A stretch of 64,000 bases of DNA from Prochlorococcus marinus XMU1412 (GTDB lineage: Bacteria > Cyanobacteriota > Cyanobacteriia > PCC-6307 > Cyanobiaceae). The DNA lies in the NCBI RefSeq assembly GCF_017696315.1, contig NZ_JAAORJ010000001.1, forward strand, positions 269,526 to 333,525, written 5' to 3'. The notes under the pieces were generated by a model that saw only the letters and a program-made list of their open reading frames with translations, searched no databases and had not been told where the DNA came from. A program made the translations under genes and the position numbers. This document shows positions 9,675 to 19,122 of this stretch, piece after piece; within the stretch, counting starts at the first letter, position 1, and the number at the start of each line of letters is the position of its first letter.

Positions 9675-10478
9675 CTAAATGTCTTTGGGTTGCATTGGAC
9701 CATCAAGTTTTCCATTTCTAAATTGAAATACATAGGGATCTTTACTCTTTTTAAATTCATCAATCGAGCCTGCCCATCTGAATTTGCCTCCATAAAGCAT
9801 TAAAACTTTATCTGAAGTTCTTTCTATAGTACTAAGAACATGGCTAACTACAATAGATGATCCGCTTGCTTTATGATTTGTCTTATTAATTAAATCTTCA
9901 ATTCTTGATGAGGCAATGGGATCAAGGCCGGCAGTTGGTTCATCAAAAAGTAATAAAGGTTTAGACTTTGCATTAAGAGTTTGATCAGTAATTAATGCCC
10001 TTGCAAAACTTACTCTTTTTTGCATGCCTCCACTTAATTCATTTGGAAGTTTATTCTCAATATTAAATAATCCTACCTCAGCTAAACATTCACGTACTAT
10101 TTCATGAATTGACTTTTTCGATAGGTTTTTATTTCTCTTGAGGAGAAAACCTACATTTTCTTCGATAGTTAGAGATCCTAATAAAGCGGGGTTCTGAAAA
10201 ACGAGTCTTACATCAGGAGGATTATTTTGATCTAATCTTAAATATGTTTGCTTCTCACCAAATATTTTTAATTCTCCTTCGGTAGGTAAAATTAGTCCTG
10301 CTAGTATTTTTAATATGGTTGATTTACCAGAACCTGAGGGGCCAACAATAGCTAATTTCTCTCCATCATTAAGTTCAAAATTTATTTGATTAAGAACATT
10401 AACTGCCCCCCAGCTTATAGAGAGGTTTTTTGTTTCAACTGCATGCTTTGATTTTTTCAAAACTTCTATAAAAAGCAT
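9675..10478 (-). CDS. ABC transporter ATPase of MCE/Mla lipid system
   Basis: 267-residue ATP-binding subunit. Walker A is GPSGSGKST, the Q-loop region is VRLVFQNPALLGSLTI, the ABC signature is LSGGMQKRVSFARAL and Walker B is LLLFDEPTAGLD. The signature form and coupling to the MCE gene point to the MlaF/Ttg2A group rather than to a drug exporter. It precedes the MCE-domain gene by 5 bp and is divergent from the YvcK-like gene. Confidence 0.92.
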   Translation of the reverse strand: MLFIEVLKKSKHAVETKNLSISWGAVNVLNQINFELNDGEKLAIVGPSGSGKSTILKILAGLILPTEGELKIFGEKQTYLRLDQNNPPDVRLVFQNPALLGSLTIEENVGFLLKRNKNLSKKSIHEIVRECLAEVGLFNIENKLPNELSGGMQKRVSFARALITDQTLNAKSKPLLLFDEPTAGLDPIASSRIEDLINKTNHKASGSSIVVSHVLSTIERTSDKVLMLYGGKFRWAGSIDEFKKSKDPYVFQFRNGKLDGPMQPKDI

Positions 10479-10535
10479 CTATATATTTCATTTTGCCTAT
10501 ATTTAAAAATAAAAAAAGGATGTATGAATTTGATT

Positions 10536-10541
10536 TATAAT
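10536..10541 (+). promoter_or_regulatory. Candidate -10 element for the YvcK-like gene
   Basis: A TATAAT hexamer lies 52 bp before the start codon at 10593, with an AAGAGG ribosome-binding site 8 bp before that codon. No convincing -35 box is seen. The assignment is by sequence match only. Confidence 0.35.
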
Positions 10542-10592
10542 GATTTTACATAGTCTTCAAATTTGAGAAAAATAATTTAAGAGGTTTTTTTA

Positions 10593-11978
10593 ATGAATAA
10601 GCGTAAAAAAAAGGTTAGAAGGTACTATAAAAGCTTTAAAAAGACTAATTTTGTATTGTTAAGCAAAATCTTAAGGATTTTGAGTTGGCTTTTGCCTGGA
10701 TTAGTAATAAAAAGATGGATGCTTACATCTGCGATAGGATTTTTGACTACATTATTAGGCTTCGTAATTTGGACAAATTTAAGACCGCTCTATTGGCTTA
10801 TTGAAATCTTTTTTGGGGTAATGACAGGTTTAACAAGTATTTTGCCTGTTACATTAATGGGACCGTTGATTGTTGTTATTGGACTATTATTGATCGGGAT
10901 TGGACAAAATAGAAGTATTAATTCAATTCAAAAAGCGCTTGTTCCAGAAAAAAACACATTTTTAGTTGATGCATTAAGAGTTAAAAGTAAATTAAACAGA
11001 GGTCCAAATATTGTTGCAATTGGAGGAGGTACAGGTTTATCCACTTTACTGAAAGGCTTAAAAAATTACAGTAGTAATATTACAGCAATCGTAACTGTAT
11101 CCGATGATGGTGGAAGTAGTGGAATTCTCAGAAAACAATTAGGTGTGCAACCTCCAGGAGATATTAGAAATTGTTTGGCAGCTTTATCAAACGAGGAACC
11201 TACTTTAACTAGATTATTTCAGTACAGATTTTCAGGGGGAAGTGGTCTAGAAGGTCATAGTTTTGGAAATCTATTCTTATCAGCTTTAACAACAATTACG
11301 GGCAGTTTAGAAAAAGCAGTTCAAGCTTCTAGTAAGGTTTTGGCGGTACAAGGTCAAGTTTTACCTGCAACAAATATTGATGTTATGTTATGGGCTGAAT
11401 TAGAAGATGGTGAAAAAATTTTTGGTGAAAGCAAGATCAGTAAATCTAAAAAATTAATTTCGAGGATTGGTTACCTTCCAGAAAATCCTTCAGCTCTTCC
11501 AAGTGCTCTTGAATCTATAAAAGAAGCTGATTTAATTGTTCTTGGCCCAGGTAGTCTATACACTTCTTTATTGCCTAATCTGTTAGTACCCGAGATAGTG
11601 GATGCCTTATTGCAAAGTAATGCTCCTAAAATTTATATAAGTAATTTGATGACTCAGCCTGGAGAAACAGATGGACTTGATGTCTCTCAACATATCAAAG
11701 CAATAGAAAAACAATTATCAAATTTTGGAGTTAAAACTAGAATTTTTAATTCAATCTTATCTCAGATTCAATTTGAAAAGTCTCCATTAGTAGACTATTA
11801 CGAAAGTAGAGGGGCAGAGCCTGTCAAATGTAATAAAGAAAAATTATTATCTGAGGGTTATTATGTTTTGCAAGCACCATTATATTCAAAAAAAATAACT
11901 CCAACTCTTAGACATGATCCAAGGAGATTAGCAAGAGCAGTTATGTTTATTTACCGCAAATTAAAGAAAATAAACTAA
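10593..11978 (+). CDS. YvcK/CofD-like protein (gluconeogenesis factor family, UPF0052)
   Basis: 461-residue protein with a basic N-terminus and two or three hydrophobic segments (about residues 45-110), followed by the CofD-like Rossmann domain. That domain starts with [18 protein letters not shown] and continues with [15 protein letters not shown] and [12 protein letters not shown], typical of YvcK. In Bacillus, YvcK binds UDP-GlcNAc and influences carbon metabolism and cell shape; whether that holds here is unknown. The N-terminal membrane region is common in cyanobacterial members. The last 4 bases overlap the end of ndhJ. Confidence 0.9.
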   Translation: MNKRKKKVRRYYKSFKKTNFVLLSKILRILSWLLPGLVIKRWMLTSAIGFLTTLLGFVIWTNLRPLYWLIEIFFGVMTGLTSILPVTLMGPLIVVIGLLLIGIGQNRSINSIQKALVPEKNTFLVDALRVKSKLNRGPNIVAIGGGTGLSTLLKGLKNYSSNITAIVTVSDDGGSSGILRKQLGVQPPGDIRNCLAALSNEEPTLTRLFQYRFSGGSGLEGHSFGNLFLSALTTITGSLEKAVQASSKVLAVQGQVLPATNIDVMLWAELEDGEKIFGESKISKSKKLISRIGYLPENPSALPSALESIKEADLIVLGPGSLYTSLLPNLLVPEIVDALLQSNAPKIYISNLMTQPGETDGLDVSQHIKAIEKQLSNFGVKTRIFNSILSQIQFEKSPLVDYYESRGAEPVKCNKEKLLSEGYYVLQAPLYSKKITPTLRHDPRRLARAVMFIYRKLKKIN

Positions 11979-12505
11979 TAAGCATCTTGGAGTTCATAGA
12001 AATCTGGCTGAATATAATCTTTTCGTAGTGGCCATCCTCTCCAATCTTCAGGCATTAATAGTCTTTTGGGATTTGGATGATCAATAAAATTTATTCCATA
12101 CATATCAAAAGTTTCTCTTTCTTGCCAATCACTTCCTTTGAAAATTTCATACAAACTAGGGATTGATAAATCAGAATCTCTTTTTAAGAAAACTTTTAAT
12201 CTCACTTCCTTAATTTTTTCGATTTTTTGTAAATCATCAACAGTTATAAAATGGTAGAAACTAACAAGATTTCTGCCTGGTCCTTCATCATATCCTCCTT
12301 GACATTGAAGATAGTTGAAACCGTAATTTCTCAAGGCAGATACAGCTTCATATAATTTGTTAGGTTCCACAGAAATGTTTTCAATTCCTAGGTGATCATC
12401 AGATAAAGATTGATTTGGAATTCCATCTTTAGTCAAAGATTGGCTTATAAACCCTTCTTTTTCTATTGAAGTATCTGAAGATGTGGCTAAACCGTCTTTT
12501 TCCAT
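11975..12505 (-). CDS. ndhJ: NAD(P)H-quinone oxidoreductase subunit J
   Basis: 176-residue homologue of the 30-kDa subunit of complex I (NuoC). The family signature [17 protein letters not shown] followed by [17 protein letters not shown] is present near the C-terminus. It is a peripheral-arm subunit of thylakoid NDH-1, which serves cyclic electron flow, respiration and CO2 uptake. The first ~50 residues are low-complexity and poorly conserved. It shares its start base with the ndhK stop (overlap at 12505) in an ndhC-ndhK-ndhJ operon. Confidence 0.97.
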   Translation of the reverse strand: MEKDGLATSSDTSIEKEGFISQSLTKDGIPNQSLSDDHLGIENISVEPNKLYEAVSALRNYGFNYLQCQGGYDEGPGRNLVSFYHFITVDDLQKIEKIKEVRLKVFLKRDSDLSIPSLYEIFKGSDWQERETFDMYGINFIDHPNPKRLLMPEDWRGWPLRKDYIQPDFYELQDAY

Positions 12506-13230
12506 TAATCTTCTGTAGAGTTAATAATTTCAGTGTTTTCAGGTAATTCGGTTATTTGTTCTTTTTTGGAAGAAGGTATGACGTTAGCTGAAGTTTTGTT
12601 TAGATATTCACCTGTATTTTCTGAGAAAACAAGATTCATTTCGTGATCAGATGTTATGTATCTGTGAGTTTGCTCTGTTTTTGTGCGCTCTAAAATTGAT
12701 TCATTACCAACTTTTTTTCTTAATTTAATTACAGCATCAAAAATTGCTTCTGGTCTTGGTGGACATCCTGGGAGGTATAAATCAACTGGTATCAATTTAT
12801 CAACACCTCTTACAGCAGTTGTAGAATCTGCACTGAACATTCCCCCTGTGATTGTGCAGGCACCCATAGCAATAACATACTTTGGTTCAGGCATCTGCTC
12901 ATATAGTCTTACAAGGGCTGGGGCCATCTTCATTGTTACTGTCCCTGCAACTATTAGTAAATCTGCTTGCCTTGGCGAGCTTCTCGGCACTAATCCAAAT
13001 CTATCAAAATCAAATCTAGATCCAATTAAGGCAGCAAATTCTATAAAACAACAAGCTGTTCCGTACAAGAGTGGCCATAGACTGCTTAGTCTAGCCCAAT
13101 TATGAAGATCGTCTAAGCTTGTCAATATAATATTTTCGCTTAAGTCTGTAGTAACTTGAGGTGCACTAAGAGGATTGCAAGTCCCTTCTCGAATTTCTCT
13201 TATTGCTTTTGGGGATAATTGTGGATTCAA
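12505..13230 (-). CDS. ndhK: NAD(P)H-quinone oxidoreductase subunit K
   Basis: 241-residue homologue of NuoB/PSST, the subunit holding the terminal 4Fe-4S cluster N2 next to the quinone site. Cluster residues are visible in [10 protein letters not shown], in [11 protein letters not shown] and in [11 protein letters not shown]. The C-terminal ~60 residues after the conserved domain are variable. It is the middle gene of ndhC-ndhK-ndhJ, 4 bp after ndhC and abutting ndhJ. Confidence 0.98.
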   Translation of the reverse strand: MNPQLSPKAIREIREGTCNPLSAPQVTTDLSENIILTSLDDLHNWARLSSLWPLLYGTACCFIEFAALIGSRFDFDRFGLVPRSSPRQADLLIVAGTVTMKMAPALVRLYEQMPEPKYVIAMGACTITGGMFSADSTTAVRGVDKLIPVDLYLPGCPPRPEAIFDAVIKLRKKVGNESILERTKTEQTHRYITSDHEMNLVFSENTGEYLNKTSANVIPSSKKEQITELPENTEIINSTED

Positions 13231-13234
13231 TTTT

Positions 13235-13597
13235 TTAACTCCATTCTAAAGCACCCTTTCTCCATGCGTATGCCAGAGCGATAACGAGTATTGCGATGAA
13301 AATTAAAGCCTCAATAAAGGCTAATAATCCTAATCTATTAAAGGCAACAGCCCAAGGATAAAGGAATACCGTCTCCACATCAAATATAACGAAAACTAAG
13401 GCAAACATGTAATAACGAATATTAAATTGAATCCATGCTCCTCCTATAGGCTCCATTCCGGATTCATATGTAAGTTTTCTTTCTCCAGTTCTGCCTTTTG
13501 GGGCAACGATGAGATTAGTAACTAGAGCTAATACTGGAACAGCTGCGGCGATTAGAAGGAAACCTAAAAAGTATTCATAGCCAGTTAATAAAAACAT
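13235..13597 (-). CDS. ndhC: NAD(P)H-quinone oxidoreductase subunit 3
   Basis: 120-residue membrane subunit (NuoA homologue) with three predicted helices. The loop [20 protein letters not shown] and the following [15 protein letters not shown] are the diagnostic family motifs. It is the first gene of the ndhC-K-J operon and is divergent from rubA across a 77-bp spacer that holds two short palindromes. Confidence 0.98.
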   Translation of the reverse strand: MFLLTGYEYFLGFLLIAAAVPVLALVTNLIVAPKGRTGERKLTYESGMEPIGGAWIQFNIRYYMFALVFVIFDVETVFLYPWAVAFNRLGLLAFIEALIFIAILVIALAYAWRKGALEWS

Positions 13598-13625
13598 CTT
13601 AAAAAATTAATTTTGAATAAAAGTC

Positions 13626-13663
13626 GCTTAATTAAGCAAAATCTTTTAAAGTTCTTAAAGAAC
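13626..13663. promoter_or_regulatory. Two palindromes in the ndhC-rubA divergent spacer
   Basis: GCTTAATTAAGC (13626-13637) is a perfect 12-base palindrome, and GTTCTTAAAGAAC (13651-13663) is a perfect inverted repeat around one central base. Both lie between the divergent starts of ndhC and rubA, where regulators of both operons could bind. AT-rich palindromes also arise by chance, so function is only suggested. Confidence 0.3.
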
Positions 13664-13674
13664 AATAATAAACC

Positions 13675-14103
13675 GTGAGTGAAAACATTCAACCAACCTC
13701 TGAGGAAAACAAAATAGTTGAAGATTTTGAGAAAGAAAAACTTTCTGAAAATTCCTTAGAAGCAAATGTTGAACAACCTATACTTAATCTAGAACAAAAT
13801 AGATTCGAATGTAGAAGTTGTGGATATATTTATGATCCGTCTGAAGGAAATAAAAAATTAAACATACCTAAAAATACTCCTTTTTCAGAGTTAGATGGGA
13901 ATACTTTTGCTTGCCCTGTTTGTCGAGCCGGTAAAAATTTTTATAAGGATATTGGATCTAGAGCAAAACCTAGTGGATTTGAAGAGAATTTAGTTTATGG
14001 ATTTGGATTTAATAGTTTACCTCCAGGACAAAAAAATATATTGATTTTTGGAGGGTTGGCGTTTGCTGCTGCTATGTTCCTTTCTTTGTACTCTTTGCAT
14101 TAA
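13675..14103 (+). CDS. rubA: Membrane-anchored rubredoxin (PSII assembly)
   Basis: 142-residue protein starting with GTG. An acidic N-terminal stretch (about 40 residues) precedes a rubredoxin domain with paired cysteines in FECRSCGYIYDP and FACPVCRAGK, which bind one iron. A C-terminal transmembrane helix follows (residues ~120-138). In cyanobacteria and chloroplasts this protein (RubA/RBD1) is needed for photosystem II assembly. The order rubA-ycf48-psbE-psbF-psbL-psbJ is conserved and is complete here. Confidence 0.95.
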   Translation: MSENIQPTSEENKIVEDFEKEKLSENSLEANVEQPILNLEQNRFECRSCGYIYDPSEGNKKLNIPKNTPFSELDGNTFACPVCRAGKNFYKDIGSRAKPSGFEENLVYGFGFNSLPPGQKNILIFGGLAFAAAMFLSLYSLH

Positions 14104-14112
14104 TATAGTTAA

Positions 14113-15126
14113 ATGAAAAATTTTTTTACCAGTATTCCTAATCTTCTTTTATCTGTTGTTCTCTGTTTTGTTTTAAGCAGTTGTTCATCTACAGGTGTCA
14201 AGATGAATGAAAGCAGCCCTTGGAAAACAATTCAGTTTGAAGATCAGGCTAATGCTTTAGATGTTGATTTTATAGATGATAATCATGGGTTTTTAGTAGG
14301 CTCAAACAGATTGATTATGGAATCTACTGATGGTGGTGAAACATGGGAAAAAAGATCATTAGATATCTCTGCTGAAGAGAACTTTCGCCTTCTCGATATT
14401 GATTTCAAGGGTTCTGAAGGTTGGTTAATAGGGCAACCCTCTCTCGTAATGCATACTTTCGATGAAGGTAAAAATTGGACTAGGCTTTCACTTGGGAAGT
14501 TACCAGGCCAGCCTTTCTTAGTTACTACTATTGATGAAGGAGTTGCTCAATTGGCGACAACCTCAGCAGCTATTTATGAAACTTCCAATAGCGGTGAAAC
14601 ATGGGAGGCAAAAGTATCAGACCCTTCGGAACAGGGAGGTATAAGAGATTTAAGAAGAACATCTAACGGTGATTATGTGAGCGTAAGTAGTCTTGGGAAT
14701 TTCTTCTCTACTCTTGATAGTGATAGCAATACTTGGATTGCTCACCAAAGAGCAAGTAGTAAGAGAGTGCAAAGCATTGGTTTCAATCCAGAAGGAAGTT
14801 TATGGATGCTTTCAAGAGGTGCGGAAATTAGATTTAATGAAGATTCTAATAATTTAGAAAGTTGGTCAAAGCCTATAATTCCTATTCTTAATGGTTACAA
14901 TTATTTAGATATGGGATGGGATCCAAATGGTGACATATGGGCTGGCGGTGGTAATGGCACTTTAATAGTAAGTAAAGATCAAGGTGAAACTTGGAATTCA
15001 GATCCTCTTGCTTCTGCATTGCCTACTAACTATATAAAAATAGTTTTCCTTGATAAGGAGTCTTTAGATAATCAAAAAGGATTTATACTTGGCGAGCGTG
15101 GTTACATTCTTAAATGGAATGGCTAA
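14113..15126 (+). CDS. ycf48: Photosystem II assembly factor Ycf48/HCF136
   Basis: 337-residue beta-propeller protein. The signal sequence ends in a lipobox-like LSSC (Cys near residue 24), suggesting a lipoprotein on the lumenal face of the thylakoid. Repeated blade motifs such as [35 protein letters not shown] and [11 protein letters not shown] match the BNR-type repeats of Ycf48. It binds precursor D1 and assists early PSII assembly. It is 9 bp after rubA and 141 bp before psbE. Confidence 0.96.
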   Translation: MKNFFTSIPNLLLSVVLCFVLSSCSSTGVKMNESSPWKTIQFEDQANALDVDFIDDNHGFLVGSNRLIMESTDGGETWEKRSLDISAEENFRLLDIDFKGSEGWLIGQPSLVMHTFDEGKNWTRLSLGKLPGQPFLVTTIDEGVAQLATTSAAIYETSNSGETWEAKVSDPSEQGGIRDLRRTSNGDYVSVSSLGNFFSTLDSDSNTWIAHQRASSKRVQSIGFNPEGSLWMLSRGAEIRFNEDSNNLESWSKPIIPILNGYNYLDMGWDPNGDIWAGGGNGTLIVSKDQGETWNSDPLASALPTNYIKIVFLDKESLDNQKGFILGERGYILKWNG

Positions 15127-15224
15127 CTAAATCTGTAATAACTTAAGAAAATAATAAAAAAAATCTTAATTTTGGATGAATTTAACAACTGTCTGTAACC
15201 AAGCTGTTAATTTCTTCGCGAACT

Positions 15225-15230
15225 TATGAT
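15225..15230 (+). promoter_or_regulatory. Candidate -10 element upstream of psbE
   Basis: TATGAT lies about 38 bp before the psbE start inside the 141-bp ycf48-psbE spacer, which is long for this operon and could hold an internal promoter. There is no clear -35 box, so this is tentative. Confidence 0.25.
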
Positions 15231-15267
15231 TTTACACTGTAAGATCGTATGGTAAACATTTGTGATT

Positions 15268-15516
15268 ATGGCCGCAGGTTCAACGGGTGAACGCCCATTT
15301 TTTGAAATAATCACCAGTATCAGGTACTGGATTATTCATGCAGTAACATTACCAGCTATTTTTATAGCAGGCTTCTTGTTCGTATACACAGGTTTGGCTT
15401 ACGACGCTTTCGGTACTCCTCGTCCGGATAGTTATTTTCAGGCATCTGAAGCAAAAGCTCCTGTTGTAACACAAAGATTTGATGCGAAGTCTCAACTTGA
15501 TTTAAGAACAAAATAA
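15268..15516 (+). CDS. psbE: Cytochrome b559 alpha subunit (PSII)
   Basis: 82-residue single-helix protein, starting [15 protein letters not shown]. The heme-ligating histidine is in [11 protein letters not shown] (near residue 22). The hydrophobic helix runs to about residue 41 and is followed by a hydrophilic lumenal tail. I chose the ATG at 15268; the GTG at 15262 adds only two residues. First of psbEFLJ. Confidence 0.98.
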   Translation: MAAGSTGERPFFEIITSIRYWIIHAVTLPAIFIAGFLFVYTGLAYDAFGTPRPDSYFQASEAKAPVVTQRFDAKSQLDLRTK

Positions 15517-15518
15517 CT

Positions 15519-15665
15519 ATGTCTAATTCTCAAGCTCCAATGCAGGCTGCGGAAGTCCGCGTTTATCCTATTTTTACTGTTCGTTGGCTAGCAGTTCACG
15601 CTTTAGCTATTCCATCAGTATTCTTTTTGGGTTCCATTGCTGCTATGCAATTCGTAGCCCGATAA
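15519..15665 (+). CDS. psbF: Cytochrome b559 beta subunit (PSII)
   Basis: 48-residue protein found by direct translation 2 bp after psb[21 protein letters not shown] contains the heme-binding histidine and the start of the single transmembrane helix. The end, AAMQFVAR, is the standard PsbF terminus. It pairs with PsbE to hold the heme in the PSII core. Confidence 0.98.
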
Positions 15666-15676
15666 ATTTAACAATC

Positions 15677-15796
15677 ATGCAAGTAAACGAAAATCCTAAC
15701 AAAGTTCCAGTTGAACTTAATCGTACAAGCCTCTATTTAGGCTTACTATCAGTATTTGTATTGGGAATTTTATTTTCCAGTTACTTTTTCAATTAA
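15677..15796 (+). CDS. psbL: Photosystem II protein L
   Basis: 39-residue single-helix subunit, starting [20 protein letters not shown] and ending in SSYFFN, the typical PsbL pattern. It sits at the PSII monomer interface near QA. It is 11 bp after psbF. Confidence 0.98.
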
Positions 15797-15805
15797 ATTA
15801 AAACT

Positions 15806-16003
15806 ATGAGTAAATTAAAAGGACCTGATGGAAGAATTCCAGATAGACTTCCCGACGGTAGACCAGCAGTTGCATGGGAAAGAAGATGGACTGAAGGAAC
15901 TCTTCCTCTATGGCTTGTTGCTACGGCAGGTGGAATTGCAGTTATCTTCGTTTTAGGAATATTCTTCTATGGCTCATACCAAGGCGTTGGAGCTGGAGGC
16001 TAA
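15806..16003 (+). CDS. psbJ: Photosystem II protein J
   Basis: 65-residue single-helix subunit, beginning [20 protein letters not shown] and ending in [13 protein letters not shown], as in cyanobacterial PsbJ. The N-terminal hydrophilic extension before the helix is longer than in plant PsbJ. Last gene of the rubA-ycf48-psbEFLJ run; it converges on mtnP, with 43 bp between. Confidence 0.98.
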   Translation: MSKLKGPDGRIPDRLPDGRPAVAWERRWTEGTLPLWLVATAGGIAVIFVLGIFFYGSYQGVGAGG

Positions 16004-16046
16004 TAAATCCTTACCTTGACCTGATAATCACTTATATCAAATAAGC

Positions 16047-16940
16047 CTAATAAGAATCAGTAAATATCCTTAGTTTCTCTTTTGTAGAGCTAGGGATATT
16101 TTCTTTTTGGGTTATCAATCCATCTTTTAATGAAAAATGAGACTTGCTTTTTGGTCTTTCTTTTTCAATTAATTTAGCTACTTCAAATATTATTTTATTA
16201 GCCACTTCAGTATTTGATCTAAGATTATCCAAAACCATCTCTACAGAAACTTCTTGATGAGTTTGATGCCAGCAATCATAATCAGTAACCATAGATAAGG
16301 ATGAGTAAGCTATTTCAGCTTCTTTAGCTAATCTTGCCTCTGTGTGGTTCGTCATTCCAATTATTGAACATCCCCAACTCCTATATAAATTAGATTCTGC
16401 TCTAGTTGAGAAAGCGGGACCTTCCATTGCTAGATAGGTACCCCCTCTATGCAATTGTCTACCGCCTGGAATATTTTTTTCTCCGATTTCACTTAATATA
16501 CGTGATAAATTTGTGCAGAAGGGATCCCCCATCGTTACGTGAGCAACAGCTCCCTCGTTAAAGAAGGTTGCAGGTCTATTTTTTGTCCGGTCTATAAATT
16601 GATCTGGAACCACCATATCAAGTGGCCTTATCTGTTCTTGTAATGAACCAACTGCTGAGGGAGCAATAATCCATCTTACTCCTATTGATCTTAGAGCCCA
16701 AATATTAGCTTTGTAAGGGATTTCAGAAGGATTTAAACTATGTGTTCTGCCATGTCTAGGAATGAATGCTATCTCTAGGTTTCCAAGATTATATACTTTT
16801 ATTGAATCAGAAGGTTTACCATAGGGAGTATTGATTTCTAGTTCTCTTAAGTACTCTATTTTATCCATTGAATAAAATCCACTTCCACCAATCACTCCTA
16901 ATCTTGATTTTTCAATTGGTAATAAATGTTCTTTATTCAT
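16047..16940 (-). CDS. mtnP: S-methyl-5'-thioadenosine phosphorylase
   Basis: 297-residue purine nucleoside phosphorylase family enzyme that cleaves methylthioadenosine, a by-product of polyamine and SAM metabolism. Motifs include GVIGGSGFY at the start, PRHGRTHSLNPSEIPYKANI, APSAVGSL and MEGPAFSTRAESNLYR. Related purine nucleoside phosphorylases differ at GMTNHTEARLAKEAEI, where the Asn-His form seen here suits methylthioadenosine. Its start is 10 bp from the divergent SelD fusion gene. Confidence 0.93.
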   Translation of the reverse strand: MNKEHLLPIEKSRLGVIGGSGFYSMDKIEYLRELEINTPYGKPSDSIKVYNLGNLEIAFIPRHGRTHSLNPSEIPYKANIWALRSIGVRWIIAPSAVGSLQEQIRPLDMVVPDQFIDRTKNRPATFFNEGAVAHVTMGDPFCTNLSRILSEIGEKNIPGGRQLHRGGTYLAMEGPAFSTRAESNLYRSWGCSIIGMTNHTEARLAKEAEIAYSSLSMVTDYDCWHQTHQEVSVEMVLDNLRSNTEVANKIIFEVAKLIEKERPKSKSHFSLKDGLITQKENIPSSTKEKLRIFTDSY

Positions 16941-16950
16941 AGTGATGTAA

Positions 16951-19122
16951 ATGACTTTTAATCATCTGGTACTAATTGGAGGGGGACACTCAAATGTTTC
17001 TTTGTTGAAGAAATGGTTAATGTGTCCGAAATTAATGCCAGAAATTCCTGTTTCAATTATATCTAGAGATTCTCATTTGGTTTATTCGGCGATATTCCCA
17101 TCGGTGATTTCAAAATCAATCACTTTAGAAGATAGTTTAATTGATATAAAATCTTTAGCAAAAAATGCAAAAGTATCTTTTATAGAAGAAGAAGTAAAGG
17201 ATATTGATTTTAATTTTAAGAAAATTGTTTTAAGTAATAGACCTTCAGTTAATTATTCGAAATTGGTGCTTAATTATGGAAGTCAAACAATAATTCCAAA
17301 AGAATTTGAATCACTAGTTAAAAATCGAAATGCTTTTTCAATTAAACCTTTTTTAAGGGCTTATGACTCAATACTAAAAGAGGACATTTTTGATTCAGTT
17401 AATGAACTTCCATTTGTAATTGTTGGGAGTGGCCTTGCTGCAATTGAAGTATCTTATGCTTTGAGAAAAAGATGGGGAGATAGACCTTTAAAACTATTAT
17501 GTGATTCAAGAAAAATTAATAATACAATTCTAAAAAGTTTACGGAATTCCAATATTGATCTAGTTGAAAAACTTAATTTTGATTATGGCAAGATTCTTTT
17601 ATGTACTGGAAATACATCTCCATTATGGGCACAAAAAAAATTATTAGATTCGGATTCTTATGGCAGAATAATTACAAATCAGAATTTACAGATAAAAAGT
17701 TTCTCTGGAATCTTTGCTGTCGGTGATTGCGCAGTTGTAGGTTCAGCAAAAAGACCAGCATCGGGAGTTTTTGCAGTAAAAGTTGTAAATACATTAGTAC
17801 AAAATCTAAAAAAAAATATAGAAGGGAGACCATTAAAAAAGTGGTTCCCTCAAAAGATCGGATTGCAAATAGTAAATATATTTCCAAGCCATCATCCAAA
17901 GGCTTTTGCTATTTATCGCAATTTTGTTTTCGGCCCTTCTTTTATTTTTTGGATTTTAAAGCACAAAATTGATCTCAACTTTATTCAAAAGTTCAGATCA
18001 AAAAGGCTAATTATGAAAAGTAGTGAAAAAGATATTTCATTGAATGATTGCAGAGGATGTGCAGCTAAAATTCCTCAGTTTGTTTTGAATAAATCATTAA
18101 TAAACTCTAAGTTAAATTCTTTTGCCTTATCACCTGAAGATTCAGTTGAGATATATCAAAATGGTCAAGATATTATCTTGCAAAGTGTAGATGGATTTCC
18201 TGCTTTGGTAAGTGATCCTTGGCTTAATGCAAAAATTACTACTTTGCATGCTTGCTCAGATTTGTGGGCATGCGGAGCAAAACTATCATCTGCGCAGGCT
18301 TTAATTTCATTGCCAAAAGTTGAAAGGGAATTTCAAAGTTATCTCTTTTCGCAATCACTTCAAGGTATTAAATCAACAGTTGAGGATCATGGAGGTGAAT
18401 TACTTGGAGGCCATACTTTCGAGGCAAGAAGTTTAGTAAATAAACCCTATTCATTAGGAATAGATATTTCTTTAACAGTTCAAGGTATTTTAAAAAATGG
18501 AGCAAAACCATGGCTTAAATCTGGAATGAATATTGGAGATATTCTCATGATGTCTAGACCTCTAGGCGTTGGGATTTACTTTGCCGGTCAAATGCAAAAT
18601 ATTAATATGCTAGGTAGTTCTTCTGAAATAATTAATAATTTAATAAAGAGCCAGCAATATTTGATTGATGAAATTTATCATTTTCAAAATCAATTTAAAG
18701 GATCATTAATCAATGCTGCCACTGACATTACTGGATATGGATTTATTGGACATCTTAAAGAAATGGTTGAATCATCTAATTTATATAGGCAAAGCAATAA
18801 TCTTGAGCCACTAAAAGTTTTATTAGATTTATTTGCATTTAAAGCTTATCCTGGAGTATTTGATTTAATAAGAAAAGATGTTAAAAGTACTTTGTTTGAA
18901 TCTAATAAAGAAATTTTTGACAAAATTTATAAAGTAAATAAGCAAAAAAGAATAATTAATTTTTTAAACGTAAATTTATTAGATCAAGAGACTTTTAACG
19001 AGAGAATATCATTACTATTAGATCCTCAAACATGCGGACCCTTGTTGATTAGTTGCAATCGTAAATATGAAAATGTTCTAAAGGATAAATGGTACAAGGT
19101 TGGAGAAGTTGTAAAAATGTAA
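16951..19122 (+). CDS. selD: NADH dehydrogenase-like / selenide,water dikinase (SelD) fusion
   Basis: 723-residue two-domain protein. Residues ~1-340 resemble a type-II NADH dehydrogenase / FAD oxidoreductase: LVLIGGGHSNVSLL at the N-terminus and IFAVGDCAVVG before the linker. Residues ~360-723 are selenophosphate synthetase, beginning at NDCRGCAAKIPQ, where Cys367 or Cys370 stands in the place of the catalytic Cys/Sec. GGELLGGHTFEA and DITGYGFIGHLKEM are further SelD motifs. This fusion is known in cyanobacteria and some other groups. SelD makes selenophosphate for selenocysteine or selenouridine; no selA, selB or mnmH is visible in the window, so the pathway it feeds is unclear. Confidence 0.9.
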   Translation: MTFNHLVLIGGGHSNVSLLKKWLMCPKLMPEIPVSIISRDSHLVYSAIFPSVISKSITLEDSLIDIKSLAKNAKVSFIEEEVKDIDFNFKKIVLSNRPSVNYSKLVLNYGSQTIIPKEFESLVKNRNAFSIKPFLRAYDSILKEDIFDSVNELPFVIVGSGLAAIEVSYALRKRWGDRPLKLLCDSRKINNTILKSLRNSNIDLVEKLNFDYGKILLCTGNTSPLWAQKKLLDSDSYGRIITNQNLQIKSFSGIFAVGDCAVVGSAKRPASGVFAVKVVNTLVQNLKKNIEGRPLKKWFPQKIGLQIVNIFPSHHPKAFAIYRNFVFGPSFIFWILKHKIDLNFIQKFRSKRLIMKSSEKDISLNDCRGCAAKIPQFVLNKSLINSKLNSFALSPEDSVEIYQNGQDIILQSVDGFPALVSDPWLNAKITTLHACSDLWACGAKLSSAQALISLPKVEREFQSYLFSQSLQGIKSTVEDHGGELLGGHTFEARSLVNKPYSLGIDISLTVQGILKNGAKPWLKSGMNIGDILMMSRPLGVGIYFAGQMQNINMLGSSSEIINNLIKSQQYLIDEIYHFQNQFKGSLINAATDITGYGFIGHLKEMVESSNLYRQSNNLEPLKVLLDLFAFKAYPGVFDLIRKDVKSTLFESNKEIFDKIYKVNKQKRIINFLNVNLLDQETFNERISLLLDPQTCGPLLISCNRKYENVLKDKWYKVGEVVKM

